This document shows, one piece after another, positions 1 to 9,442 of a DNA stretch of 32,650 nt. Numbering within the stretch: the stretch's first letter is position 1; each line of letters opens with the position of its first letter. The notes under the pieces were generated by a model. That model was not told where the DNA came from. It searched no databases and was given only the letters and a program-made list of their open reading frames with translations. The translations under genes were made by a program, and so were the position numbers. This stretch comes from Candidatus Endobugula sertula (GTDB taxonomy: Bacteria > Pseudomonadota > Gammaproteobacteria > Pseudomonadales > Cellvibrionaceae), in the NCBI GenBank assembly GCA_001723645.1, contig MDLC01000039.1, positions 1-32,650 of the forward strand. Direction: 5' to 3'.

Positions 1-456
1 GTTGAGGATATTGAAAATTTGCTGCCCTGGAAACCAGCAGAAAACTCAACTGACTAGAACCCTGTTGTTCGATTCGCGCTTACCGCTAAAACGCTTGGGT
101 GTCAGTTATAAAAAAACACGACAACATCCAAAAGCAAATGAAAAGGCACGTATTAAGTGTAAAGAAAAAACCGCCGCGTATGAGGCTGAAGGTAAGGTCA
201 TCATTTATATTAATGAAAGTGGTTTTACTCACGATATGCCGAGAACGCATAGCTATTCAGTAAAGGGAGAACGCTGCTATGGCGCCCACAATTGGAATAC
301 CAAAGGTCGCACGAATGTTATCGGTGCCATCGTTGATTTTGTTTTTCTGACGCTTGGTATGTTTGATTCAATGGTTAATTCTGATGTTTTTGCCCGTGGT
401 TAACGCAAGAGTGGTTGCCTAAAGTACCCATAGATTCCGTCATTGTGATGGATTAA
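1..456 (+). pseudogene. IS630-family transposase remnant (5' cut by window edge, frameshifted)
   Basis: The reading frame from position 2 matches the catalytic half of IS630-family DDE transposases. It carries KRLGVSYKKTRQHPKA, then a YINESGF segment where the family usually has (Y)IDESGF, then a cysteine/tryptophan stretch (CYGAHNW) and GRTNVIGAI. The first catalytic Asp therefore appears as Asn. The frame stops at 401-403, but from 397 another frame continues as WLTQEWLPKVP followed by DSVIVMD, exactly what should follow. It then stops at 454-456 where the family continues with the second catalytic Asp region. The element is thus inactive by substitution, frameshift and 3' truncation. No terminal inverted repeat could be identified. 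It sits directly downstream of the nucleotide-sugar dehydrogenase gene and may mark where a larger polysaccharide locus was cut. Confidence 0.85.
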
Positions 457-499
457 TTGCTATTTAAATAATCACCCACCATACTCATTTAAATATATA

Positions 500-1786
500 T
501 TACAATCGAATATCAGCTTCTTCTGCTGACAATGTGTATTTAAGGTCATATATTACGCTATTACTTTTTGTATATTCACGAATGCTGTCAGCACCTAATA
601 CCCTAAACTCACGATGGGAGATCGCTATAATAATCGCATCATAAAAATTTTTCTCAGGACTACTAATTAACTGAATATTATATTTAGACTTCGCTTCTTC
701 CTCACATACCCATGGATCGTATACATCAGCTTCTACTCCACATTCAGTCAACTCTGCAAGGATATCTATCACTCTTGTATTGCGTAGGTCAGGACAATTT
801 TCTTTAAAACTTAGACCCATCACTAAAATTTTTGCCCCCAACACCTGAATCCCCTTTTTAAACATCTCCTTAAGCAATCGGGATACGATATATTCACCCA
901 TAGTGTCATTCAGGCGACGGCTGGCAAGTATTATTTCAGGATGATAACCAACCGCTTGTGCCTTGTGGGCCAAGTAATATGGATCAACACCGATACAATG
1001 TCCTCCAACAAGACCCGGACGAAACGGCAAAAAGTTCCATTTGGTTCCAGCCGCCTCCAACACTTCTAGGGTATCAATACCCAACTTATCGAAAATAATT
1101 GCCAGCTCATTAATTATTGCAATATTGACATCTCGCTGAACATTTTCAATCACCTTTGAGGCTTCGGCTACACGAATGGAGTGTGCCTTATAAGTTCCAG
1201 CAACAATAATAGAGCGATAGAGCTGATCTACTTCTTCAGCAATCTCAGGAGTTGAACCAGACGTTACTTTTAAAATATTAGTCACACGGTGATCTTTATC
1301 TCCCGGGTTGATACGCTCAGGAGAATATCCAACAAAGAAATCTTCATTAAACTTAAGACCAGACTTCCTTTCTACCGCTGGAATACAAACCTCTTCTGTA
1401 GCACCTGGATACACTGTTGACTCATAAATAAGGATATTACCCTTACTAACTACTTCGCCAAGCATTTCACTGACTTTAATTAGAGGATTCAAGTCGGGAC
1501 ACCGACTTTCATCAACCGGTGTAGGAACTGTAATGATGTATACATCCCTATCCACTAAGTCCTGAATGTTCTCAGAATACTTTAAATATACAGCCTCCTG
1601 CAATTCTTGTTGATTCATTTCTAAAGTAGAATCTTTACCAGAAGAAAGCTCGTCAATACGATTTCGATCTATGTCAAAACCAACAACATTCTGCTTTTTA
1701 CCAAATTCAATGGCTAGTGGTAAACCCACATAACCAAGACCAATAACAGCGATTTTTTTATCAGAACAAATGCTCAACAATATCAC
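500..1786 (-). CDS. tviB: UDP-N-acetyl-hexosamine / nucleotide-sugar dehydrogenase, TviB/WbpO type
   Basis: This 428-residue protein belongs to the UDP-glucose/GDP-mannose dehydrogenase superfamily. These enzymes oxidise the C6 hydroxyl of a nucleotide sugar to a carboxylate with two NAD+, giving uronic-acid donors for capsule, O-antigen or exopolysaccharide. Seen directly: an N-terminal Rossmann motif GLGYVG (16-21), a TVPTP segment (86-90), ESTVYPG (122-128), and the catalytic cysteine C264 in [12 protein letters not shown]. The overall pattern is closest to the TviB/VipA/WbpO branch acting on UDP-GlcNAc or UDP-GalNAc; substrate choice between these is inference. The start is a GTG at 1786 with a weak ribosome site. 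The gene is followed immediately by an IS630 remnant, and no glycosyltransferase is left in the visible part, so the original locus may be truncated. A JUMPStart-like stretch lies about 145 bases upstream. Confidence 0.85.
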   Translation of the reverse strand: MILLSICSDKKIAVIGLGYVGLPLAIEFGKKQNVVGFDIDRNRIDELSSGKDSTLEMNQQELQEAVYLKYSENIQDLVDRDVYIITVPTPVDESRCPDLNPLIKVSEMLGEVVSKGNILIYESTVYPGATEEVCIPAVERKSGLKFNEDFFVGYSPERINPGDKDHRVTNILKVTSGSTPEIAEEVDQLYRSIIVAGTYKAHSIRVAEASKVIENVQRDVNIAIINELAIIFDKLGIDTLEVLEAAGTKWNFLPFRPGLVGGHCIGVDPYYLAHKAQAVGYHPEIILASRRLNDTMGEYIVSRLLKEMFKKGIQVLGAKILVMGLSFKENCPDLRNTRVIDILAELTECGVEADVYDPWVCEEEAKSKYNIQLISSPEKNFYDAIIIAISHREFRVLGADSIREYTKSNSVIYDLKYTLSAEEADIRL

Positions 1787-2110
1787 CCATCATTATCTAT
1801 CAATAATTAAACCTAAGAGTAAAATAAAAACTGACAATTAACAGCCCCACCAATGAACCACCTGTCATCCCAATTCAAAATACCTACATATTAACTTTTA
1901 GAGCTAAAGTATCTATTCTTTACAAAGCCATGCCCACCCGCCAAGCAGTTGTTTGGCAGCTATCAGCAACTTCAAAATCTGTCAATGTTTTACATATCAC
2001 CGAAGCACCCCCAAGGCAAAGCCTTGAGAATTTCACTGGTGGCTTACCTGTCAACGAGTTATTTTATATATTGACTAAGCCGTTGATTTCACAACAACAA
2101 TAAACTTTAC
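1787..2110. other. Intergenic region between tviB and the cysQ-cysC fusion gene
   Basis: This 324-base gap has no credible ORF. On the minus strand it contains a short perfect hairpin (CAAGGC-TTT-GCCTTG, about 2012-2026) and, nearer tviB, the JUMPStart-like stretch listed separately. Its length suggests that tviB has its own transcription start instead of reading through from the upstream fusion gene. Confidence 0.5.
1931..1970 (-). promoter_or_regulatory. Possible JUMPStart/ops-like element upstream of tviB
   Basis: Read on the minus strand, the stretch has GCTGATAGCTGCCAA, then an interval, then GGCGGGTGG. JUMPStart elements upstream of polysaccharide operons contain TAGCTG, NNAA and a GGCGGTAG ops core that recruits RfaH. 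The TAGCTG..AA part matches. The ops core is imperfect (GGCGGGTG against GGCGGTAG) and the spacing between the halves is about 4 bases longer than usual. GCCAA and TTGGC within it can pair as a hairpin. Position and orientation fit a leader for tviB. This is weak evidence. Confidence 0.25.
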
Positions 2111-3523
2111 CTATACTGTAATTATTTTGTCCTTATAAATAACCCCAAGCTTTTCTAATTCTTGAAGTAATATTTTCACCACCTCATCAACACCTTCTGT
2201 TGTGATTTCAATTTCAGGATTTTCTGGTCGCTCATAAGGAGAATCTATTCCGGTAAAATTTTTTAGCTGTCCAGCACGAGCTTTTCTATATAAACCTTTA
2301 GGATCTCTTCTTTCGCATTCTTCAATAGAAGTATTCATATACACTTCTATATATTCTCCAAGTTCAACCATATGGCGAACCATTTGTCTCTCACGAACAA
2401 AAGGAGATATAAATGAAGCCAGCACAATGAAGCCAGCATCCACCATTAATTTAGCAACTTCCCCCACTCTGCGTATGTTTTCACTACGATCACGATCACT
2501 AAAACCAAGATCCGAACATAAGCCATGCCGGACATTATCACCATCCAATAAGTAGGTATTATACCCCATAGAAAATAATTTTTTTTCTAACGCACAAGCT
2601 GAAGTCGATTTTCCAGCGCCTGAGAGACCTGTAAACCAAATAATAACCGACTTCTGAGCAAACCGCTGAGCCCTCTCGAATTTGCTCACTCCTATACCAT
2701 GCCAAACTATATTTACATCAGACGACTTAGGCTTATACCAAGGCATTGAAGGTTTGGAACACACAACAAAAGAATTATTTAATAATGAATCTGTCAAATT
2801 ATATTGGAGAGGTAAACCACTTTCACAATCAATCACTTGACCACCTGCCGCTTCAACAATGGCTTGAGCCGCTGCCGTGTCCCACTCACTTGTTGGCCCC
2901 AGTCTAGGGTATAAATCAGCCTTCCCTTCAGCGACCAAACAAAGCTTTAAAGAACTCCCCATATGCACAACATCTACTTTCGAAAACTGCTCCAAAAAGG
3001 ACTGAAATTCTACACTTTGATGAGAGCGGCTACCCACTACGCGCCACGTTTTTTGCTGGTCAGGAACATCTAACACTTTGATTTGAATAGGGTCTTTAAC
3101 ACCATCAATCTTAAAAGCACCTAAACCATCAGCGCCGTAATAAAGAAGATGTTTAGCTGGCGCATATACTATACCTAATACCGGCCTATTTTCCTTAACC
3201 AAAGCAACATTAACGGTAAATTCGCCATTACGCTTAATAAACTCTTTGGTACCATCTAATGGATCAATCAACCAGTATTGTTTAAATGTTTTACGTTGAC
3301 TCCAAGAAATTATTTTCTCTTCCTCTGATACAATAGGTATATCTGGTGTAAGCGTTTTTAAACTACTGACAATTAAATGATTGGAAGCTGTATCTGCTCG
3401 TGTTAACGGGCTATTATCAACCTTTTGCTGAGTATCCAGATCTTCACTTTCGTAGACCTTCATAATAGCCTGACCAGCATACTTAGCTATTTCGATTATT
3501 TTTTCAATACGCACTTGATTCAT
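2111..3523 (-). CDS. cysQ-cysC: Bifunctional CysQ (3'-phosphoadenosine phosphatase) - CysC (APS kinase) fusion
   Basis: This single 470-residue chain has two complete enzymes. Residues 1-255 are a CysQ-type inositol-monophosphatase-fold 3'(2'),5'-bisphosphate nucleotidase, with metal-binding EEE (67-69), DPLDGT (87-92) and WDTAAAQ (214-220). Residues 270-465 are APS kinase: the usual CysC N-terminal NIVWH segment, the P-loop GLSGAGKS (299-306), DGDNVRHGL and an FISPF loop. CysC phosphorylates adenylyl sulfate to PAPS, while CysQ removes PAP, the by-product of PAPS-using sulfotransferases and reductases. One chain therefore makes the sulfate donor and clears its inhibitory product. There is no linker stop or frameshift, and both active sites look intact. 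The gene faces the same way as the downstream nucleotide-sugar dehydrogenase, which may suggest sulfated glycan synthesis. No sulfotransferase or ATP sulfurylase is visible here. Confidence 0.92.
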   Translation of the reverse strand: MNQVRIEKIIEIAKYAGQAIMKVYESEDLDTQQKVDNSPLTRADTASNHLIVSSLKTLTPDIPIVSEEEKIISWSQRKTFKQYWLIDPLDGTKEFIKRNGEFTVNVALVKENRPVLGIVYAPAKHLLYYGADGLGAFKIDGVKDPIQIKVLDVPDQQKTWRVVGSRSHQSVEFQSFLEQFSKVDVVHMGSSLKLCLVAEGKADLYPRLGPTSEWDTAAAQAIVEAAGGQVIDCESGLPLQYNLTDSLLNNSFVVCSKPSMPWYKPKSSDVNIVWHGIGVSKFERAQRFAQKSVIIWFTGLSGAGKSTSACALEKKLFSMGYNTYLLDGDNVRHGLCSDLGFSDRDRSENIRRVGEVAKLMVDAGFIVLASFISPFVRERQMVRHMVELGEYIEVYMNTSIEECERRDPKGLYRKARAGQLKNFTGIDSPYERPENPEIEITTEGVDEVVKILLQELEKLGVIYKDKIITV

Positions 3524-3652
3524 AGAGACCTAAGTCCAACAAGTTATCATTATAATATTTATAAAATGAGAAGGCCTTACCTGTTCTTAAAGCTTTACTA
3601 CTTTAGAACAATCATATATTAACAGCCGAACAGAAAAAAAGACGCCAGTAAG

Positions 3653-3728
3653 TGGCTCCGCCTGCTGGGCTCGAACCAGCGACCCAATGATTAACAGTCA
3701 TTTGCTCTACCAACTGAGCTAAGGCGGA
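3653..3728 (-). tRNA. tRNA-Asn (anticodon GTT)
   Basis: Read on the minus strand this is a 76-base cloverleaf: acceptor stem TCCGCCT paired with AGGCGGA, discriminator G and an encoded CCA. The D-arm is AGCTCAGTTGGTAGAGC, the anticodon loop is CTGTTAA with GTT at 3695-3693, and the T-arm carries GGTTCGAGCC. All stems pair by eye. It lies between the lapB end and the accessory cysQ-cysC/tviB pair. tRNA genes are common integration sites, but no integrase or attachment repeat was seen. Confidence 0.97.
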
Positions 3729-3924
3729 GTAGTAGCTTGAACCGATCAGCCCAAGAGGTGCGCATAATATAGCCCTCTACTTACCCTGTCAACCTTTCTT
3801 ATGTCTATTTATCTCTTTTATTTTCACTTATTTTTCAATAAGTTAATCCTTTCAAGGGGGCGCCAATTCTACTTTATGCCTCTTTAATCGTCCATTACTA
3901 AAAATTTAAACCTTTGAGAGACTA

Positions 3925-5112
3925 TTAAACTGCATCTGCAACCGCTTTTTTTGATTTCAAACTCCCCCAATGCTTACAACTTGGGCACAACCAATGCAAT
4001 TGCTTCCCTTTAAAACCACAGTGATAACACTGATAATACATACCATTTCCAATAACTTTCTCCATCACTATCTTTAAAGACAGTAAATACTCTTTAGTTT
4101 TACCCTCACTAAAGAATAAATAGTATTCAAGCAGTCTATGTAATCCCATTCCAGAAGGATATTTTACAACTTCACCAGCAATATATTCAGCTGCTGCTAA
4201 CTTACTATCCTCCTGCTCAATTAAGTCTGTCAGCGTCATCAAAACAACCACATCTTGACTCTTAGCGTACAAAGCACTGAGAAACTGCCTATACTCACCT
4301 GACTGACCAAGCTTTTGGTAAGCATCCGTTAAATATGGAATAATTTCCTGAGTATAATCATGATGAAAGTAAATCAGCTTTTGTAACTGATCGATACCCT
4401 TATGCATCTGCCCAACATTAATATCCAAAAGGCCTAAAAGCAATCCGGCCCTAACACTTTGCCTATCATAAGCAAGAGCTTGTTTTAACCATCTTCGAGC
4501 CTCAAAATAGTTACCTGCCTGCAAATCCAATTCAGCCATCTCACAACAAAAGTGTGCTCTTGTTGGCGCCCATTCTTTGTAAGAGCGACTGAACCGTGAA
4601 CCAGATAGCTGCTGCAACACATCAAGCCCTTTTTTCCATTCTTTCTCATCCCTATAGACCTCCAATAAGCATTTTAACCCATCAGTTTTATAGGGGCCTT
4701 CTTTAGTGACTAATTCTTCAAGTAAACCTTCAGCACGGTCTAACAAACCAGACTTAACAAAGTCTGTTGCCAATTCATATTGAGCTTGATGAGTCTGCGC
4801 TTGATTCAGACCCGGGCGCGCAAGTAAATTTTGATGGATCCGGATAGCTCTATCAACTTCACCCTGTTTACGCAAAAGTTTCCCTAAAGCCAGGTGGGTT
4901 TCCAGTGTATCGCTATTAACTTCTAAAGCTTGAATAAAAGCATCTATGGCTGCATCCGGCTGCTCATTTAACAAAAAGTTCAAACCCTTAAAGTAATTAC
5001 CGTCTAAAGAGTTTGAGGTTGCCTCAGGCTTAGATTTCGCTGACCGATACCCCCCCAAAAAACCTAAAGCCAAAGAAATAACAAGCGCTATATACAACGC
5101 CCAATCAACCAT
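3925..5112 (-). CDS. lapB: Lipopolysaccharide assembly protein B (LapB/YciM)
   Basis: This 395-residue inner-membrane protein is anchored by one N-terminal transmembrane helix (about residues 4-22) with a cytoplasmic body of tetratricopeptide repeats. It ends in a rubredoxin-like zinc ribbon with C362-x2-C365 and C376-x2-C379 (CYHCG and CPSCKHWG). In the characterised family, LapB works with FtsH to trigger degradation of LpxC and so balances lipopolysaccharide against phospholipid synthesis. Length and domain order match the family. It follows lapA with a 4-base gap, the conserved lapA-lapB pair, and its ribosome site (AAAGGA) lies within the end of lapA, so the two are likely co-translated. 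Confidence 0.95.
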   Translation of the reverse strand: MVDWALYIALVISLALGFLGGYRSAKSKPEATSNSLDGNYFKGLNFLLNEQPDAAIDAFIQALEVNSDTLETHLALGKLLRKQGEVDRAIRIHQNLLARPGLNQAQTHQAQYELATDFVKSGLLDRAEGLLEELVTKEGPYKTDGLKCLLEVYRDEKEWKKGLDVLQQLSGSRFSRSYKEWAPTRAHFCCEMAELDLQAGNYFEARRWLKQALAYDRQSVRAGLLLGLLDINVGQMHKGIDQLQKLIYFHHDYTQEIIPYLTDAYQKLGQSGEYRQFLSALYAKSQDVVVLMTLTDLIEQEDSKLAAAEYIAGEVVKYPSGMGLHRLLEYYLFFSEGKTKEYLLSLKIVMEKVIGNGMYYQCYHCGFKGKQLHWLCPSCKHWGSLKSKKAVADAV

Positions 5113-5116
5113 TGCA

Positions 5117-5419
5117 CTATCCTTTTATTCCAGATATACGAAGCTGATTAATTTCTTTTTGTAGATGTTCAATTTTTCGATCTTTATTATAATGAGAATG
5201 CCGACTAAGAAGCACAAGAAGACCGCTTAATAATAAACCGATTATGGCACCAAAAAATAAAGCAATAACCACCCATAAACCCACACTAAACTTTGGCAGT
5301 GAGTAGCCTAACAATACAATGGGGACGAGGGTATTATTTTCATACGCTAAAGTGATACCTATGGCAACGGCCAACAAGAATAACACCAGCAAAAACAGCC
5401 GTATAATCCATCTAACCAT
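5117..5419 (-). CDS. lapA: Lipopolysaccharide assembly protein A (LapA, DUF1049)
   Basis: This protein of about 100 residues has two transmembrane helices (roughly 3-23 and 46-70), a short central loop containing LGYSLPKFSVGLW, and a basic, coiled-coil-like cytoplasmic tail rich in K, E, H and Q. This is the LapA/YciS layout; in studied bacteria LapA joins LapB in controlling lipopolysaccharide assembly. I place the start at the ATG at 5419, preceded by AGG at suitable spacing. A TTG two codons upstream also opens the frame but is less likely. It sits between ihfB and lapB, as in many gammaproteobacteria. Confidence 0.9.
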   Translation of the reverse strand: MVRWIIRLFLLVLFLLAVAIGITLAYENNTLVPIVLLGYSLPKFSVGLWVVIALFFGAIIGLLLSGLLVLLSRHSHYNKDRKIEHLQKEINQLRISGIKG

Positions 5420-5501
5420 GAGCAAACCTAAGAAAACAATAAACCGGCATTATACGCATTCTTGACAAGAGCGGATAGAATTAAATAAACCACTATGGGT
5501 T

Positions 5502-5804
5502 CTAAGCAACCGAACCTCGGTGCAGGCTATCATTCACCCTATCACGCATTTCCTTACCTGGCTTAAAATGTGGAACATATTTACCCGCTAATGCCACAGA
5601 CTCTCCAGTTTTTGGATTTCTACCAATACGTGACTCACGGTAATGTAATGAAAAACTACCAAAACCACGAATTTCTATGCGTTCACCGGAAGCCAGAACC
5701 TGTGACATATACTCCAGTATCGTTTTAACCGCTATCTCTACGTCTTTCACTGATAATTGCTCTTGATGATCAGCGATACGTTCAATTAACTCCGACTTCG
5801 TCAC
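5502..5804 (-). CDS. ihfB: Integration host factor subunit beta
   Basis: This 100-residue HU/IHF-fold DNA-bending protein starts with [13 protein letters not shown], has the conserved [10 protein letters not shown] and GRNPKTGE segments of the beta arm, and ends with the [11 protein letters not shown] helix. IHF beta pairs with IHF alpha to bend DNA at specific sites in replication, recombination and sigma-54 promoters. The open frame extends 8 codons further to a GTG at 5828, but family alignment and an upstream GAGG place the start at the GTG at 5804. It lies just downstream of rpsA, the usual arrangement, but is separated from it by a strong terminator, so it probably also has its own promoter in the 5805-5920 gap. 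Confidence 0.95.
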   Translation of the reverse strand: MTKSELIERIADHQEQLSVKDVEIAVKTILEYMSQVLASGERIEIRGFGSFSLHYRESRIGRNPKTGESVALAGKYVPHFKPGKEMRDRVNDSLHRGSVA

Positions 5805-5922
5805 ATCATCACCTCGCTTACCTTGCACTTTTATTATATCGAGTAATATTTATTCTAATAATATCAATACTTTAGAGATATGCAATATTTTTATAATCAA
5901 AAAGAAGAGTGATAGACATAAA

Positions 5923-5948
5923 AAAAGGCCGCTACTAAGCGGCCTTTT
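5923..5948 (-). terminator. Rho-independent terminator after rpsA
   Basis: A perfect 10-bp stem (AAAAGGCCGC with GCGGCCTTTT) closes a 6-base loop. In the minus-strand transcript it is followed by a run of about seven U residues. It lies about 20 bases after the rpsA stop codon and before ihfB. Confidence 0.93.
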
Positions 5949-5969
5949 GAAATAATAAAATAAAACAAC

Positions 5970-7655
5970 CTATTGCTTATCCTGTCCTTCCATTTGAGCT
6001 TTAATCAAATCACCTAGCGTTGCTGGAGCAGCCTCTTCGGCTATCTTTTCACTATGCTCTCTAACCGCAGCTTTCTCTTCAGCGGCATCCTTTGCCTTAA
6101 CTGATAGGTTAATAGTGCGGTTTTTACGGTCAATATTAACAATAACGGCTTCCACCTCATCACCAACAGACAATACAGTTGCTGCATCTTCTACCTTATC
6201 ACGACTCAAGTCAGAAGCTTTTAAAGTCCCTTCAACCGCAGTTGCCAGGGTAATCACTGCTCCCTTAGCATCAACCTCTTTAACAGTACCTGTAACAATA
6301 GAACCTTTATCATTAGCAGAAATATAGCCGGAGAAACCATCTTCTTCTAGCTGCTTGATACCTAAAGAGATACGCTCACGTTCAGGATCGATAGCCAGAA
6401 TAACCGTCTCCAACTCATCGCCTTTCTTAAAGTTACGAACGGCATCTTCACCCGATTCGCTCCAAGAAATATCAGATAAATGAACCAGTCCATCAATACC
6501 CCCATCCAAACCGATAAAGATACCAAAATCCGTAATAGATTTAATTTTCCCCGAAATTTTGTCGTCTTTCTGGAAACGAGAACCAAAGGCATCCCATGGA
6601 TTTTCCTGACATTGTTTAATCCCCAAAGAAATACGACGACGCTCTTCATCTATTTCGAGAACCATCACTTCAATTTCATCACCTAAATTAACGACTTTAG
6701 ATGGATGAATATTTTTGTTAGTCCAGTCCATTTCAGAGACATGAACAAGACCTTCAACACCCTCTTCGATCTCAGCAAAACAACCGTAATCTGTTAGGTT
6801 AGTAACCACTGCTTTCGCTTTCGCACCAACAGGATAACGATCAGTAATTTCTACCCAAGGATCTTCACCCAATTGTTTCAGCCCCAGAGATACACGATTA
6901 CGCTCACGATCAAACTTCAGTACACGAACATCAATTTCATCACCTATATTCACAATTTCGCTTGGATGCTTAATACGTTTCCAAGCCATATCAGTAATAT
7001 GAAGCAAGCCATCAACCCCTCCCAGATCAACGAAAGCACCATAATCAGTAAGGTTTTTAACAATACCCTTCGCTTTTGCACCCTCCTCAAGACTGGCAAG
7101 CAATTCTTCACGCTCAGCCGAATTGGCTGTTTCCATAACTGCACGACGAGAAACAACGACATTATTACGCTTCTGGTCAAGCTTAATCACTTTGAACTCC
7201 AGCTCTTTACCTTCAAGGTGAGCCGTATCACGTACAGGGCGAACATCAACCAATGACCCAGGTAAAAACGCACGAATACCAGCGACATCAACCGTGAAGC
7301 CGCCTTTAACCTTACCGTTAATCAAACCAGTAATCACCTCTTCTGCCGCATGAGCAGATTCCAGTACTTTCCAAGCCTCAGCACGTTTTGCTTTTTCGCG
7401 TGAAAGTTTGGTTTCACCAAAACCATCTTCAACAGACTCCAGTGCAACATGAACCTCATCACCCACTTCCAGAGTCACTTCACCATTTTCATCAGCAAAC
7501 TGAGAGGCTGGGATAACCCCTTCTGATTTAAGACCCGCGTGCACTGTCACCCAGTCTCTATCAATATCAATAACAACACCCGTAACAATGGAACCAGAAA
7601 CCATGTCAACGGTTTTTAAACTTTCTTCAAAGAGTTCTGCGAAATTCTCGCTCAT
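5970..7655 (-). CDS. rpsA: 30S ribosomal protein S1
   Basis: This 561-residue protein is composed of six S1 RNA-binding OB domains in tandem (approximately 20-88, 105-172, 190-260, 276-348, 363-435 and 450-520), which is the full gammaproteobacterial form. Repeated signatures such as [35 protein letters not shown] and [18 protein letters not shown] are visible. S1 binds mRNA upstream of the start codon and helps the 30S subunit load structured messages. I chose the ATG at 7655 ([13 protein letters not shown]) because it matches the conserved N-terminus; the frame continues 9 codons upstream without support. Preceded by cmk and followed by a terminator and ihfB, as in many relatives. Confidence 0.97.
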   Translation of the reverse strand: MSENFAELFEESLKTVDMVSGSIVTGVVIDIDRDWVTVHAGLKSEGVIPASQFADENGEVTLEVGDEVHVALESVEDGFGETKLSREKAKRAEAWKVLESAHAAEEVITGLINGKVKGGFTVDVAGIRAFLPGSLVDVRPVRDTAHLEGKELEFKVIKLDQKRNNVVVSRRAVMETANSAEREELLASLEEGAKAKGIVKNLTDYGAFVDLGGVDGLLHITDMAWKRIKHPSEIVNIGDEIDVRVLKFDRERNRVSLGLKQLGEDPWVEITDRYPVGAKAKAVVTNLTDYGCFAEIEEGVEGLVHVSEMDWTNKNIHPSKVVNLGDEIEVMVLEIDEERRRISLGIKQCQENPWDAFGSRFQKDDKISGKIKSITDFGIFIGLDGGIDGLVHLSDISWSESGEDAVRNFKKGDELETVILAIDPERERISLGIKQLEEDGFSGYISANDKGSIVTGTVKEVDAKGAVITLATAVEGTLKASDLSRDKVEDAATVLSVGDEVEAVIVNIDRKNRTINLSVKAKDAAEEKAAVREHSEKIAEEAAPATLGDLIKAQMEGQDKQ

Positions 7656-7733
7656 GAAAAGACCTATAAAATTATAGCGCATACCCTAACAGCCAACAGC
7701 GATAAAGCCTGCCAAACTATTACGATGTGCCTA

Positions 7734-7753
7734 CCGTACTGTCAGGCGTACGG
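7734..7753 (-). promoter_or_regulatory. Stem-loop in the rpsA leader
   Basis: The minus-strand leader between cmk and rpsA contains a perfect 6-bp inverted repeat, CCGTAC and GTACGG, around an 8-base loop, about 80 bases before the rpsA start. In Escherichia coli the rpsA leader folds into hairpins used for S1 autoregulation; whether this stem serves that role is inference. A TATAAT also occurs about 20 bases before the start codon but lacks a matching -35 and is too close to be a confident promoter. Confidence 0.3.
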
Positions 7754-7843
7754 GCCAATTATTCACCACAAAATTGCTCTTCCTGACCAGAATACGAGCT
7801 AACTTTGCCATTCAAGACTTAACTTAATAAAAATAAGGCGGGA

Positions 7844-8518
7844 TTAGATTAAGCCAATTCGTTGTTGTACCAAGGAGACCACTTTTTCAAGCACCGCACT
7901 AATAGTCATTTTTGTACTATCAATCTCTAAGGCATCCTGAGCAGCCTTTAATGGTGACGCTGAACGCTGCATATCGCGCTCATCTCGCGCCTTGATACTA
8001 TCCAACAAGGCGCGAAGGGTAACAGAGTCTCCACGTTCAATCAACTGATTATAGCGCCTTTTTGCCCTTTCTTCGGGACTAGCCGTTAAAAAAATCTTAA
8101 CCACAGCATCGGGGAAAACGGTTGTTCCCATATCACGCCCATCCGCTACTAAGCCAGGAGGCTCTCTGAATGCACGTTGACGCACCAATAAAGCCTGTCG
8201 AACAGGAATATGAGCAGCTACAATGGATGCCCCTTGACTGGCCTTCTCCTGACGAATTTCACTGGTTACATCTCGATTATCCAATAAGACAACAACCCCC
8301 TGATTGCTCGGTTCAAACACTACATTTAGATGCCTAGCAATATCAGCTGTTGCAGAGATATCATGTAGGTCAACCCCTTGCCGCATACTTGCCACAGCCG
8401 TCAAGCGATAGAGAGCCCCACTATCCAACAAGTGAAACCCTAATTTCTCAGATAACCGCTGACATATTGTCCCTTTACCTGACCCACTTGGACCATCAAT
8501 AGTAATTACTGGCACCAT
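7844..8518 (-). CDS. cmk: Cytidylate kinase
   Basis: This 224-residue nucleoside monophosphate kinase transfers phosphate from ATP to CMP or dCMP. Visible signatures: the P-loop GPSGSGKG (9-16), LDSGALYR (the CMP-binding helix), VADGRDMGTTVFPDA and KIFLTASPEERAKRR near the lid. Length fits the family. AGGAGA lies upstream of the ATG at good spacing. The gene is 30 bases downstream of pyrF and about 190 bases upstream of the rpsA start on the same strand, so pyrimidine synthesis, CMP phosphorylation and S1 lie in one directional block. Confidence 0.96.
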   Translation of the reverse strand: MVPVITIDGPSGSGKGTICQRLSEKLGFHLLDSGALYRLTAVASMRQGVDLHDISATADIARHLNVVFEPSNQGVVVLLDNRDVTSEIRQEKASQGASIVAAHIPVRQALLVRQRAFREPPGLVADGRDMGTTVFPDAVVKIFLTASPEERAKRRYNQLIERGDSVTLRALLDSIKARDERDMQRSASPLKAAQDALEIDSTKMTISAVLEKVVSLVQQRIGLI

Positions 8519-8548
8519 TTAATCGTTACTCTCCTGAGTAGATGTTAT

Positions 8549-9247
8549 TTATAGGGAATGATAAATAGCAGAACAAGCAGATGCAGGGTTCTCTGCTTGA
8601 GTAATTGGCCGACCTATTACCAAGTAATCACTGCCATTACTTAAGGCCTGGTGGGGTGTCACTATGCGCCTTTGATCGTCTGCCACTGTATTCTCAGGGC
8701 GAATACCCGGTGTAACCAAACAAAACTCTTTACCCAAAGCAGCTTTTAACGCTTGAGCTTCCATTGCCGAACACACAACACCATCTAACCCTGCCTCTTT
8801 AGCCAGAATAGCCAAACGCATCACCTGTGACTGTGGCTCTACATCTATACCAATACTGAGCAAATCTTCCCTAGTCATACTTGTTAATACTGTTACAGCA
8901 ATCAGTAACGGAGAGCTCGACGACGTCTCTACGGCTTCTCTTGCTGCATCCAACATCCTACGACCGCCTGAAGCATGAACATTCACCATCCAAACTCCCA
9001 AATCAGCCGCAGCTTTAACCGCTTTTGCCACCGTATTAGGAATATCGTGATATTTCAGATCCAGAAAAACGTCAAAGCCTTTATTGATTAAAGACTCAAC
9101 CAACTGAGGCCCAGCCGAAGTAAACAGTTCTTTTCCCACCTTAAGTCGACATTGAGAAGGATTTAATTGAGAGGCCAAATCCAAGCAGGATTGACTATTG
9201 GCAAAGTCCATTGCAACAATAATGGGAGAATGGTTATGACAAAACAT
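8549..9247 (-). CDS. pyrF: Orotidine 5'-phosphate decarboxylase
   Basis: This 232-residue TIM-barrel enzyme converts OMP to UMP, the last step of de novo UMP synthesis. The charged catalytic network DLKYHD (D63, K65, D68) is intact, as are [22 protein letters not shown] and the phosphate-binding VIGRPIT near the C-terminus. I place the start at the ATG at 9247, giving [15 protein letters not shown], with GGAG upstream. The open frame runs 13 codons further but that stretch does not look like the family. The ribosome site lies inside a perfect hairpin (separate entry), which suggests control of translation. Confidence 0.95.
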   Translation of the reverse strand: MFCHNHSPIIVAMDFANSQSCLDLASQLNPSQCRLKVGKELFTSAGPQLVESLINKGFDVFLDLKYHDIPNTVAKAVKAAADLGVWMVNVHASGGRRMLDAAREAVETSSSSPLLIAVTVLTSMTREDLLSIGIDVEPQSQVMRLAILAKEAGLDGVVCSAMEAQALKAALGKEFCLVTPGIRPENTVADDQRRIVTPHQALSNGSDYLVIGRPITQAENPASACSAIYHSL

Positions 9248-9251
9248 AAAA

Positions 9252-9272
9252 GCTCCGAGAAAAAATCGGAGC
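9252..9272 (-). promoter_or_regulatory. Hairpin sequestering the pyrF ribosome binding site
   Basis: On the minus strand GCTCCGA, a 7-base loop TTTTTTC, and TCGGAGC form a perfect 7-bp stem ending 4 bases before the pyrF ATG. The 3' arm contains GGAG, the likely Shine-Dalgarno sequence. The stem followed by TTTT also resembles a short intrinsic terminator. Either reading implies control of pyrF expression; the mechanism is inferred. Confidence 0.6.
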
Positions 9273-9442
9273 GAATAGTAACACAAACTACATTAGCACA
9301 ATGGATATTTAATAACCCCAATACCATTATTGGGTTCAAAAGCTTTCCTACGGTAATTAGCAATTGATAACATTCACGGTACCAAGCTCTAACGAAAGGA
9401 GCCGCAAGCGTAAAAAGCGCTTACAGTCTCCATCCTAGCTCA

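Noticed and set aside
3425-3622. Plus-strand 65-codon frame overlapping the start of the cysQ-cysC gene
   Set aside because: Antisense to the CysQ N-terminus and AT-rich leader; no family similarity.
3653-3728. tRNA-Asn as an integration site of a genomic island
   Set aside because: No integrase and no repeat of the tRNA 3' end was noticed in the neighbouring accessory region.
6362-7256. Long open frames in other frames of the rpsA region
   Set aside because: They are shadows of the rpsA coding sequence; no independent start, ribosome site or family similarity.
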